Shown here: positions 29,535-39,148 of the stretch, piece after piece
Numbering within the stretch: the stretch's first letter is position 1
How the letters are laid out: every line of letters begins with the position of its first letter
The notes under the pieces: model-generated
The model's database searches: none
What the model was told of the DNA's origin: nothing
Seen by the model: the letters and a program-made list of their open reading frames with translations, nothing else
Assembly (NCBI GenBank): GCA_918797485.1
Contig: CAKKNE010000005.1
Coordinates: 310,001-374,000 of the forward strand
Length of the DNA: 64,000 nt
DNA from: Pelagomonas calceolata
Lineage: Eukaryota > Sar > Pelagophyceae > Pelagomonadales > Pelagomonadaceae
Direction of reading: 5' to 3'
Translations under genes and position numbers: made by a program

Positions 29535-32500
29535 AGGAAGAAACCCTGCCCTCCTCCGGTCCGCCTCGGAGCGCTCGTCGCGCCGCCGCACGGGGTACCG
29601 CAAGTCGATGACCTCGGCCGTCGCGTCGCCCTCAGCTAGCAAGCGCGCCGTCGCCGACGCCGGCCGGCCCGTCATCCGCCCCGAAAAGGCGCCCTCGCCC
29701 CGTCTCTTCGAATTGCGCAGCGGGCCCGCCGACGCCGGCCGGACGCGTCCTACGGAAGGCTTCGCGCGCGCGCCCATGGGTGGCCTGCTTTTATATGTTT
29801 TCGGACGCTCTTCAAACTGCACCGATTCTCTTTTTGTCGGAGAGCCCGGTCTTTGACAAGAAATACAGACCTCGACGCCGTCTTTTAGCACGTAGGCGCT
29901 CTTGCGCACGCCCAGCGCGCCGGAACAGATGGCCTTCCGTCGTCGCGTCAGCGCCGGGTCGCCCGCGAGCGCAGCGGCGATTTCCCTCAACTCCTCCCTT
30001 AATTTCAGAACGGCCGTCCCGTCGGCCTTCGTGTGGATGCGGTCCCGGGCATGCCTAAGTCCGTGGGCGCGCGCGCGGCGCCGGCGAACTTCAGAGTCGT
30101 ATCTTGTTGTAGGAGGAACGTTGGCCAGTCGAGCGACGGCCTCGGCTGCTCTTCTAGCAGAAGCCGCCGCTGCCTCTAATTTAGAATCGCGCTCTTGATC
30201 CGCGGCGCTGCGCTGGGCGTAGCGCTTGTCGTTGATTGAGGTCATACGATTCAAGTCTTCGTTCACCTTCACTAAACCGTTCTCTAATTTCTCTTGCGCC
30301 CGCGTGAAGACCTCGACCTCCACATGAAAGTCATCTAACAGCTTCTGCTGGCGGCAGGCGAACTCCGCGAAGCGCCGGTCAATATCTTTGTCAAACTCCG
30401 CGAGCGCCCCGCGCCCGTTGCCGTAGGCCAGGGCCGCGGGCGGGGCCGCGACCTCCACCGTCTCTGTCTTCGTGGTGGGCTTGCCGTCGACCAGTGCGGC
30501 CATGAGCGCGCTCTGGGCCGCTCTACGCTCCACGAGGGCGTCGTCTTCGTCACTTGGTCCAGTACCGCCCAAGCCGACGACGCCTTTCCGTAGTATATCA
30601 GCACTTAACTTCGCGTCGTCCTTCACGACATTCTCGAGCGCCGCGAGGCGCTTCGCCAGCGCGTCCTGTTCGATGACACCGTCCCTCAATCTATGATAGA
30701 CGGCCTTGTCGTGCAGGGGGATGGGGCGGTCCGGCGGCTTCATGGCTCGAATCGTGCAGAACATCTTGGCTTGCGTCCGGGCGTACTTGAGCGCCGCGCG
30801 CCAGCGCCGCTGGGCCGCGCGCTTCGCGGCTTCTTGGGCTTCGGCGGCCTCGCGTTCCGCCCGCTCGCGCGCCGCGGCCTCCTTCTCTGCCCGCGCGCGT
30901 GCCGCTTGATCCGCTGCTTCTTGCTCCGCCCGCGCACGCGCCGCCGCATCTTCGTCCGCGGCCTCTTGCTCCGCCAGCTCGCGGTCCGCTTGGTCCGCCG
31001 CCTCCTTCTCGGCTCGCTCCTGCTCCGCCGCCTCTTGGTCCGCGGCCTCTTTGTCAGCTCGCTCCTGCTCCGCAGCATCCCTTGCTGCAGCCTCTTGCTC
31101 CGCCCGCTCCCGTTCCGCCGCCTCGCGCGCCTCCCGTTCGGCCCGTATCTCGGCCTCGAGGCGCGCGGCCTCGGCCTCGCGTTCCGCCCGTTCCCGCTCA
31201 ACCCGCTCCCGGTCCGCCTCGGCCTCGGCGCGCAGCTGCTCCGCAATTTCATCTCGCATGCTCTCGAGCTGCGCCTGGGCCTCGCCCGAGAGCCGTTCGA
31301 CGCCCGTAATCATGGCCTCGAGCTCCCGGACGGTCTCGCTCAAAATACGCACGTCCTCCCTCGAAGCGAATTTTTGTTCGTTCGCCGCGCGCTCGTCCTC
31401 GAGCCCCGCGACCGATGCAGACGCCGCCGTGCCGTCCCGCGCCGTCTTGAGGAGCCGCGCGGCCACGAGCATGCCCCGTACTTCTTTGACGTCGGCCTGG
31501 AAGCCGCCGAAGACGGCGCCACGAGCCGCGAGGTCGGCTCGTATCGAATCCATCTCTTGTCTCATCGCCGCGAGCTCGGCTTCTCTCTCGGCCAGCGCCT
31601 CGCGCATGGAAGTCATGGCTACCGCGTCCGCTTCCTTTTGTTTTTGGAGATCCTGCAGTGCTTTGTCTTGCGCCTCGGCTTTGGCGGTGGCGGCGGCGCC
31701 GCCCTGCTCGGACCGCGATTCTAAAGCAGACACTCTGGCCAAGAGGGCCTCGAACCACGCGGTCAGGTCCGGAACCAGCGGCGGCAGCTCCTCCATGTTT
31801 TTGCTGAGGCTGCCGATGCTCTGGGAGCTGGTGTCCCTGCTCAGGGCTGAGGCTTGAGTGCTCTCTGGGAGCTGGTGTCCCCGAGGCTTGAGGCTGCCCC
31901 GAGGCTGCCCCGAAGCTGGGGGGCGGCGCTTCCGGTGCTCCTGGCTGCCTGTCAATGTCCTGGTGCGGCGCTCCCGGTGCTCCCGCACACGCGCTGCGAG
32001 ACGCTCTCCCAACGCGAACCCGCACGCTATGGAATACTTACGCGGACTCTTCAGATCCTCATAGGACTCGCCTCGACCCATTTTGTAGGACCCGTCGTCC
32101 CGGGTCAGGGACATCGTCAGCTTGTGGAGACGCAGCATGCGGCGCGAAATCGTCGCCCCAGGAATTGCGCCCCCGCCTCGGCCTTTGCGTCGAAGAATTC
32201 CAGGTAGCTCGCCGTCACTTCGTAGAACGTCTTGGACCACCCGGGGTTGTTAACCTTGGTGCGGTGACGGACGAAGTCGGCTTCCTGCGTGCGAATCTCA
32301 CACATCACCGCCTTGCAATCCGCTTCGCCTCGCTGGCCGAGAGGCAGCATTCGCGCGAAGGTGGCTCCAACAAGGAACCAAATCAGCTCGGCACACGCGG
32401 TCGCCGCCTCATGGTCCAAGTCGTACCTCGAGGACGGGGTTAAGCCGTGCCGGGCACCTCTATCTTCTGCACCCCACCTATTCAAGAGCAAATCAAGCGT

Positions 32501-32575
32501 TGCGTAGGTATTGTCCAGAGCAGTGTGTCTGCTGTCTTCTCTGGGGGGCAAGCCAGGCTCTGTAGTACGAACGTC
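29388..32575 (-). CDS. large coiled-coil protein
   Basis: The main frame (29388-32240) has about 900 residues. Its centre (about residues 200-480) is a long Ala/Glu/Arg heptad coil with repeats of the type [13 protein letters not shown] and [13 protein letters not shown]. An adjacent frame (32117-32575) gives a better N-terminus ([19 protein letters not shown]..., [34 protein letters not shown]) that should join the main frame near [24 protein letters not shown] Cys pair ([12 protein letters not shown]) and a basic tail follow. It looks cytoskeletal, possibly axonemal. The last 140 bp overlap the 3' end of homoserine dehydrogenase, so the true stop may be earlier. Confidence 0.6.
31815..31990. 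repeat. short imperfect tandem repeats
   Basis: Two copies of TGGGAGCTGGTGTCCC about 47 bp apart, followed by repeated GAGGCTGCCCC and GGTGCTCC units. They lie in the low-complexity N-terminal part of the coiled-coil protein and may mark an unrecognised intron. Confidence 0.45.
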
Positions 32576-32754
32576 GCTTGGTCCCGTGCGGAAATCAAAT
32601 CTTCTCGCATGCGGTTGCTTCATGGACTCCACGCCATCGACGCGACGTCTGCTCGACGGCGTGGCGGTGTGGGTCTTACGCCCCTCGATTCAGCCATCGT
32701 TGTCGCCTAGAAGTGAGCCCGACTCACTCGACTCACCGCTTGATCTCCACACAG
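32576..32754 (+). mobile_element. introner element f, 171-bp element
   Basis: Element 32584-32754 with a decayed left end (CCGTGCGGAAATC) and an intact right end (GATCTCCACACAG). Duplications GCTTGGTC and GCGGGGTC (6/8). It holds the inverted repeat CACGCCATCGA / TCGACGGCGTG. The AG survives only in + orientation, so it should be the acceptor of the + strand exon that begins at 32755, with a GC donor. Confidence 0.85.
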
Positions 32755-33039
32755 GCGGGGTCGGTCATCGCCTCGGGGCTGGTCGTGACGGCGGTCGACG
32801 CGGCGGCCGCGGCGATGAACGTCGACTCGCACTGGGGTTTCGTGCTGGTCGCCGCGGCAGTCGCCTCGGGCTTGACGGCCCTCATCGTCTTTGCTCTCGA
32901 GCGGCTTGTGCCGTCCTGCGCCGCGCCGCGCCTGCCGGTGGCCGAGCCGGTGTACTCGGCGGACGCGGTCTACGACCAGGTACGCGAGTCGACCGTACTC
33001 GCTGTGGACCACGCGAAGCACGCGGTGGGCATGGCCTGA
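32755..33039 (+). CDS. terminal exon of a membrane protein
   Basis: 95 codons starting directly after the introner AG, in phase 0, ending at a TGA. A transmembrane helix (WGFVLVAAAVASGLTALIVFALERLV) follows a small-residue stretch (SVIASGLVVTAVDAAAAAMNVDS). Third-position GC is high only in this frame. The upstream exon is not resolved. The frame just before the element (QARLCSTNV) would join in phase but overlaps coding sequence of the minus-strand coiled-coil gene. Confidence 0.5.
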   Translation, partial: AGSVIASGLVVTAVDAAAAAMNVDSHWGFVLVAAAVASGLTALIVFALERLVPSCAAPRLPVAEPVYSADAVYDQVRESTVLAVDHAKHAVGMA

Positions 33040-33179
33040 GGGATTTTCGGCGCGATCTGTCTTAGCGGGCGGTGGGAAGCGCCTCGTTCTCTGACTGTAA
33101 GCCTGGATGGGTCCCAATTTTGCGCCAAAATCCGCTAGTTCCCGGGACCAGACGAGGTGTGGACATCGCAACGACAACG

Positions 33180-35206
33180 ATGGAGAGCCCCGACCTCACA
33201 CAGACGCAGGCCGACGCCTGCGCCGCGCACAAGTGCAGCAACGGCGAAGAGAACAATGTGCCGCCACCATCCGTCCAGCGCGCGGGCAATGGACAGCCCA
33301 GACAGCCCCTCGCGGCCCTCGGCGCCGCGCGCGACGCGCCGGAGCGCGAGCCGCAGCGCGAGTTCATTCCGCTGTCGGACGGCGAGCGCGCGGAGCTTCT
33401 CGCGTATCTCGCGGAGGAGGCGGCGGCGCAGCCGCCCGCCCCAAAAGTAGCTCAAGACCCCTCGGCTCGTAAGAGACGAGCGGACGCCCTCGCGGCGGCC
33501 AGAGGTCATGAAGCGGTGGACGTCGACGCCCACGCCGCTGCGGCGCTGGACGACGCGTACGCACCGCGGGATCGGGTTTGTATGGCGGGTACTGGAGCGA
33601 CCTACCCGAAGCACGAGTGGGACTGGGTGTACCTCAAGCACGAGGACCAGCGCAAGCGCACCATCGAGATCCTGGAGGGCCTCGGCTACCTCAACGTCGC
33701 CGACGACGTCGTCAACAAGGTCAGCCGGTTGTACTTCGACAACCGCGAAACGTTAAGTCCTCTCGAGTGTTGCAACGACATGAGGGAGGCGGCGCTCACC
33801 AAAGCATCGTGGAACCGCCTCATCAACAAGATCCTCAACTACATGATGACCTACGACCCCAACCGGGCGGGCCCCGAGCCGGCGCACGGGCCGATCCTGC
33901 GGCAGATGTGGGCGGAGCTCCAGAAGGTCGGCATCACGGTCAATGGTGATGTGGAGGGCAAGTTGGCGGGCCTGGGCGTCAAGGGCGCCTACAGCTCCTG
34001 CCACATGAGCGGTGACACGGCCGAGCTGTCGAAGGCGTCGTCGCTCTTCCACAAGCTGTGGATCGTAGCGGCGACGAGGGACAAATTGGACCCGATCATC
34101 AAGCAGACCATCGACTGCTCGTTCGGCAACGCCACGGCGAACTCGGGCGAGATCGAATCGCTGCGCACGGACAAGCACGGGAGCTTCCACGGCGCCGCGA
34201 ACGACGTCGCGCCCCTCTGCAAGCGCTACGTCAACCCGCAGCACGCGCGCGCCGCGAACGAGATGTTCCTCGGCCGCGGGGCGGTGCCGCGCGGCACGAA
34301 GCTGTTAATAGGCAACTTCGGCAAGGACGTGATCGCCCACGCGATTGAACGCGGCTGCTTCGGGAAGTATGCACGTTGTCCGAGTCGTAGACACTTCAAC
34401 TTGCGGCGCGACGGCGTCGGCCTCCGCGCCATCGACGCGGCGTGGTCCTCCAGAACTCACGTCGAGAGAACGCCCCTTCGCGACGACCTCACGGTTGGTC
34501 CGCGCAGTTCCGATGCATCGACGTCGGCGGCCTCGACTTTCGGAGGCTGCCGCTCTCGGAGATCTGCTACACTGGGGACAAGGGACGCGGCCGGCTCCGA
34601 GACGACTTCGACGAAGTCGATAGATTGTTAGAAGAGAAGTATCCTGGGGTCCACAAGGTGCACGACTTTTTGAGACAGAACGGGCTGCGGGACGCGCTGC
34701 GCGGGAACAAGCCTACGAGGACGCGCGGGGCGAGGCAGATCGTCACCCCGACGTGTACGTTGTTCCAGGGCCTCGCCACCGGACACACGCCTGTGATCAA
34801 GTCCTTCAGAGCCCTGACCGTCTCCGCCGGAATGGTCTACGGGAATCCGGAGTCGCTGGATTTGTTGCAGGGCTGGGACGACGACTGGGCGGAGAAGGCG
34901 GCTTTAGAAACGTCCATCGATTGTAAGATATCGGACCTCGAGATGGCGACCGTCGACGCGTCCGACTTAGCGAAGGTGGGGGGCGCGCGGCCGTGGGAGT
35001 CCATCACGGTGCCCAAGCGCCGCATCACCGAGAACCAGCACGGCGAGCCGGTCCTCAAGAAGCTGCGCGACGAGGGCAAGAAGCCGGCGACGTGCTTCGC
35101 CTGCGGCAACAAGTTCCTGTATGGGGGCGGCCTGACGGCGGGCTTCCGGTGCGCGCGCGGCACGAAGCCGGGCTGCGGGAGCCGCGGCCAGACGAAGCTT
35201 GACTGA
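33180..35206 (+). CDS. hypothetical protein with Cys-rich C-terminal motif
   Basis: Start MESPDLTQTQ. Two frames, 33180 to about 34367 and about 34490-35206, are joined by an intron whose exact ends I could not fix (a GT at 34367 gives the wrong phase for the AG at 34489). The first part has a conserved-looking helical domain (KHEWDWVYLKHEDQRKRTIEILEGLGYLNVADDVVNKVSRLYF...), the second (IDVGGLDFRRLPLSEICYTGDKGRGRLRDDFDEVDRLLEE...). The C-terminus CFACGNKFLYGGGLTAGFRCARGTKPGC could bind zinc through four cysteines. I do not recognise the family. Confidence 0.6.
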
Positions 35207-35323
35207 TATACGAGTAAGTGCTCTCTCTCTCAAATGCGCCGTGATGGGTATTTCGACCGCCTCGCCGGCCGGGTCACCTACATGACGCCGGAACCCCTGG
35301 GGTAGTAGACTAGACAAATAGGT

Positions 35324-36047
35324 TTACTTCTTCGCCGGCCGGGCCCCGAAGATCGTCGAGCCGACGCGGACGTGCGTCGCGCCGAGGCCTAGGGCCTGCT
35401 CGAAGTCGTGGCTCATGCCCATGGACAGGGCCAGCGTATCGGCAGAAACGCCGAGCTCGGCCGCGGCCGCGTCTCGACAGGAGCGCAGCACGTTGAAGTC
35501 CGGCGACGCGTCGCCCTCCGCTCCACTGTACTTCCCGATGCACATGAGCCCAATTAAATTCAAGTGCGGCTTCGCGTGGATGGCTTTTGCAAGTTCCGGC
35601 GCCGCGTCCGGCGCGCAGCCGCCCTTGGTCTCTTCGCCCGACGTGTTCACCTGGAGGAAGCACATCAAAGGCTCCACATTACCAAGCTCGCCCCAGACCC
35701 GATCTAGAGAATTGGCGATCTTCGCGCGCTCGACCGTGTGCACGCATGCTAACTGGGGCACCTGGCACAATTGCCTTACTTTGTTCGACTGGAGGCTCCC
35801 GATGAAGTGCCACCGCAAGCCCTCGACGTCCTTCGCCGCCTCGGCCTTCTCGGCGAGCTCCTGCACGTAATTTTCCCCGAAGTCGCGCTGGCCCGCGTCG
35901 AAGGCCGCCTTCACATGCGAGAGCGGCTTAAGTTTGGAGACGGCGATGAGCGTCGCGGTTTCTGATATTTTGTTTCTGGCGCTCGCGCACGGCCTGGACA
36001 TTCGCCTGGACCGTGGCTGCTTCGTCGGCGTCGACCCAGGTAGCCAT
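35324..36047 (-). CDS. PLP homeostasis protein (PLPBP/YggS family), one frame break
   Basis: Binds pyridoxal phosphate and buffers its supply; family members are single-domain alanine-racemase-like barrels of about 230 residues, as here. Signatures: IAVSKLKP (Lys that holds PLP), FGENYVQEL, WHFIGSLQSNK, FLQVNTSGEETKGG, and near the C-terminus LSMGMSHDFEQALGLGATHVRVGSTIFGARP. The true start is MATWVDADEAATVQANVQAV at 36047. It lies one frame away from the rest, and a run of four A at about 35968 (ACAAAATATC) is the probable site of an extra base. Confidence 0.92.
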
Positions 36048-36156
36048 CGTCCGTGCGAGGCGCGGCCGGGCACGGCTCGCGTACAGTGCCGACGCGCTGG
36101 ACACGCACCAGGCGCGCGTCGCCAGGCGCATATGCGCCTGACTGCTTGTGTGTATG

Positions 36157-36275
36157 CAGTACGCACGGCTCCCGTGCGACAGCAGGCTGCAGTATGCACG
36201 GCTCTCGTGCGCCAGCAGGCAGTACGGCACTCGTGCGACAGCGGGCAGTACACACGGCTCTTGCGACCGCACGCC
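36157..36275. repeat. about 30-bp minisatellite, four imperfect units
   Basis: Units of the form GTA-GCACGGCTCTCGTGCGA-CAGCAGGCA repeat four times with point changes and small deletions. Each unit has a small internal palindrome (GCACGG...CGTGC). It lies in the promoter region of the PLPBP gene, between its start and the CTAG-type motif. Confidence 0.7.
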
Positions 36276-36297
36276 AGCTCGGCTTGCTCTCAGAGTG

Positions 36298-36319
36298 CTA
36301 GTGTCTTACAAGCCGCTAG
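36298..36319 (-). promoter_or_regulatory. CTAGCGG...CACTAG motif, copy B
   Basis: Minus strand CTAGCGG, CT, TGTAAG, A, CACTAG; 22 bp, about 250 bp upstream of the PLPBP start. Confidence 0.5.
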
Positions 36320-38802
36320 CAGCGATCCGAAACGCGCGCGTTCCGCACCCTGTATCTAGAGGGTAACAAACATGCGCTAGCTTGGGGGGGCACGGGGCTT
36401 TTGGCCCGCCCGTCCAGGCACAGCGGCCGCCGCGACCGCGCCGGCGGCCCGCCCCGGCAGTCGCGGCTACGATCCGATAGCTTCACGGAGCGAGGCGTCC
36501 ACTTGGGCTTGGCGCGCGCCGGGGGAGCGTTTGACGGTGGCGGCAATGGTACGGTGCCCCGCGTCTCGGACAGTGGTCCACCGCCGGTCCGGAAGCCCTC
36601 GCTCGGCACCGCGACTCGCTTCGAGAAGGCGCGGAACTCGCCCAGCGTGACGAGGCCCGAGCGGTCTTCGTCTATCACGTCAAAGAGAAAAGCGAGGTCC
36701 TCATCAGACACGGTGGCCGTCCGCTTCTTGACGGCCTCGATCAAATCAGCTCGGTCCATCGCGCCGCTCTCCGGGTCGAGGACGCGGAAGAGCCGCGCGT
36801 ACGAGACGCCCTGGCCCCTGGTCGCGTCGTCGAATCCAGGCGATCCGCCCCGGCTCGCGACGACCTCCCCGAGGCGGCCCAGGATGGCTTCCGCCCTGGC
36901 TCTATCGCGCGCGTTGACCCGCGACGCGCGCGGCTCCGGCGCCGGCGGTTCCGGTCGCGCGACCTGCACGTCAAACAGCCGGCCCCGTATTTTCTTCGCA
37001 AATCGAGCGAAGTCCTCCAGCGCCACGACGCCCGTGCCGTCCTCGTCGATGGCCCGGTAGAGCAGCCGCAGGTCCGCGTCGGCCACGCCTTTCAAGTTGT
37101 CGAGGAACGCGCGGCGACAGGCCCGCACCAGCTCGCCGGCGTCCAAGGACTCCTCGCCGAAGACGCAGAGCTTCCGGAAGACGCGGCCGTAGGCGATGTC
37201 CCGCTTCGCGACGCCGAAGCCGCCCGCGCGATCCGCACTGTCCATGTCGACGCGCCGCGCGATGTGCTCGAAGAGCGCCGCGGCGCGCGCCAGGTCCTCG
37301 GGCGCGAGCGGCGGCCGCCGCGGCGGGGCGGACACCTCGAGGGCGATGTGCGTCCGTCCCACGTCGCGCGGCGCGCGCTGTGCAGGCTTCTGCACCTCGC
37401 GCTGCCGCTCCGCGTGGCGCGCCGCAACCCCAAAAGCCAAACCGCGGGCGTACGTCGCGAATTCAGCGCGCTCGACGAAGCCCGTGCCGTCCGTGTCGCA
37501 GGCGTCGAAGAGCGCGTCGGTAGCGAAGCGCGCCGGTGAAGACGGGAGTAAACGGACGATCTGGTGCCTCAATTCATTCCGGTCGAGGCGGCCGCGCCCG
37601 TGCACGTCGAGCTTGCGGAACATGCGCGCGTAGTTGACCTTCTCGTGCTGCTCCGACTCGCGCTGGATCGTCGACGCCAGCGCGTAGAAGAGCGCCTCGG
37701 CGGCGGCGCGCGCCATGCGGTCCGTCTTGTCGGACGTTGGCCGCGGCGCTACCACGACCTCCGTCGGCCTCGGCCGCGCCGGCACGGTCTCGGCGAAGGT
37801 CTTCCTGGGGAGCGGCCGCCGGGGCGGCGGCGGTGATATCGTTAAGTCGACGCGCCGCGCGAAGTGCGCAAAGTCCTGGAGCGTGACGACGCCGCGCTGC
37901 TCCAGGTCGCAGCACTCGTAGAGGCACGTGACATCAGAATCAGACACGTCGCTTCCAAGGAGCTCCCGCACGCGCCGGCTTAATTCATCCCGGTCCACCA
38001 CACCGAACTTCGCGATCTTGTGCCAGAGCCGCGCGGGCGTCAGCTGGTTCGGCGGCGCGCCGAGGCGCGAGACGAGGCGGTCCCGCGTTTCATGTGGAAA
38101 CGTGAAGCGTAGCTGCGCGTCTGTGGTGGAGACGGTGCGGTGCAGGGCTTGCAACAGCTCGATGGCCTTCTTTCGCGTCGCCGGGTGCGCCGCGCGCTCG
38201 CTTTGTTGGATGGAGAGGGTCCGGATTCTTCGTCGCACCGCGGGCGCCGACTTCGGCCGTTTCACGATTCTGTCGAGCTTGGGCTTCGGTTTCGGGAAGT
38301 CGGCCGGCAGCTCGGCGGCCCGCGCGAACTGGGCGAACTCCTTGAGGGTCACGACCTCATTACTATCGTCGCTGTCGAGGGCGTCGAACAACAGATCTAT
38401 ATGCCGGTCCTTGGGCGCCGGTCTCAGTAAAGACCGGAGCCGCGATTTGAGGTTGTGGCGCTGGATGCCGCCGTGGCCGCACACGTCGAGTTGCTTGAAG
38501 ATCATGCCGTAGTTCGGCGACCCCTCGCCCTGATGCAGCGCGGCGACGACGCGCCGCACGAGTCGCCGGGCGCGGCCCACGTACTTTTGATCGGCGTCGT
38601 CGACGTCCTGCTCGGCTTGCTGCTGTATTCTCTTGGGCGGGCTCCGCGCGCGCGGCGGCGTCGACGGCACGGCGTCGTCGTAGACCCCATACACGTGCTT
38701 GATGCGCTCCAGTCTCTCGTCGTCCGGCGGCCGGCGCGGCGGGGCGCTGCGCGGGCGGGCGGCCGGGGGTGCGGTCGGGATGCGGACCGGCGCGCGGCGC
38801 AT
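36316..38802 (-). CDS. five-module EF-hand protein
   Basis: 828 residues. Five modules of about 130-160 residues each end in a Ca2+-binding loop: DSDDSNEVVTLKEF, DLEQRGVVTLQDF, DTDGTGFVERAEF, DEDGTGVVALEDF and DEDRSGLVTLGEF, each followed by an aromatic-basic helix (FARFAKK-like). Each has a degenerate partner hand before it (KLDVHGRGRLDRNEL type). The second loop lacks acidic residues at key positions and is probably inactive. Linkers are Pro/Arg-rich. Calcium sensing, perhaps on the cytoskeleton, is inference. The final 40 residues after CLDGRAKSP are atypical, so the stop may be misplaced. Confidence 0.75.
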   Translation of the reverse strand: MRRAPVRIPTAPPAARPRSAPPRRPPDDERLERIKHVYGVYDDAVPSTPPRARSPPKRIQQQAEQDVDDADQKYVGRARRLVRRVVAALHQGEGSPNYGMIFKQLDVCGHGGIQRHNLKSRLRSLLRPAPKDRHIDLLFDALDSDDSNEVVTLKEFAQFARAAELPADFPKPKPKLDRIVKRPKSAPAVRRRIRTLSIQQSERAAHPATRKKAIELLQALHRTVSTTDAQLRFTFPHETRDRLVSRLGAPPNQLTPARLWHKIAKFGVVDRDELSRRVRELLGSDVSDSDVTCLYECCDLEQRGVVTLQDFAHFARRVDLTISPPPPRRPLPRKTFAETVPARPRPTEVVVAPRPTSDKTDRMARAAAEALFYALASTIQRESEQHEKVNYARMFRKLDVHGRGRLDRNELRHQIVRLLPSSPARFATDALFDACDTDGTGFVERAEFATYARGLAFGVAARHAERQREVQKPAQRAPRDVGRTHIALEVSAPPRRPPLAPEDLARAAALFEHIARRVDMDSADRAGGFGVAKRDIAYGRVFRKLCVFGEESLDAGELVRACRRAFLDNLKGVADADLRLLYRAIDEDGTGVVALEDFARFAKKIRGRLFDVQVARPEPPAPEPRASRVNARDRARAEAILGRLGEVVASRGGSPGFDDATRGQGVSYARLFRVLDPESGAMDRADLIEAVKKRTATVSDEDLAFLFDVIDEDRSGLVTLGEFRAFSKRVAVPSEGFRTGGGPLSETRGTVPLPPPSNAPPARAKPKWTPRSVKLSDRSRDCRGGPPARSRRPLCLDGRAKSPVPPQASACLLPSRYRVRNARVSDRC

Positions 38803-39148
38803 CGTGCGTCGCTGGGGCAGCCTTAGCGCTGCAATGCGTCTGCGCTCTCGCGCTGTGCAAAGCGCTGCGCTGTGGGCTCTCGCGGTCGAAGCCAGCTAAA
38901 GCGTCTGCGAGGCGTCTACTCCTCGGGCGCCCCGCGTCGGCGAGGCATCCGTTGATCCGCCGGCGGAAAAACCCGTTTTTTCACTGCAAAAACACAGGGG
39001 GCAGCCACACGAGGAGGGCAGCGCGCAAAAGAGCGCCGATAGATACCGGTCTGGAGACTATTTGGGGGTTAAAAGCTGCCGGCGCGCAGCCTGCGGCGGG
39101 AGGCCACTGAATTCAAAGCCTTCCTGCCAAAACAGAAGCCAAGTAATA
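38803..39148. other. divergent promoter region
   Basis: 346 bp between the EF-hand gene (-) and the HSF-PHD-CW gene (+). A GGGGCAGCC box lies at 38814-38822, 12 bp upstream of the EF-hand start. No coding frame is supported. Confidence 0.5.
38814..38822. promoter_or_regulatory. GGGGCWGCCCC-type motif
   Basis: GGGGCAGCC, 12 bp upstream of the EF-hand protein start codon. Confidence 0.35.

Noticed and set aside
30693-31724. Long + strand open frame (343 codons) opposite the coiled-coil gene
   Set aside because: It is the antisense shadow of the Glu/Ala/Arg repeats; its Leu/Arg/Pro composition and repeats mirror the minus frame.
33753-34244. 163-codon minus frame
   Set aside because: Shadow of the + strand hypothetical protein; codon bias favours the + frame.
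36157-36275. Possible CRISPR-like array
   Set aside because: Units are contiguous, imperfect and without unique spacers; the context is eukaryotic.
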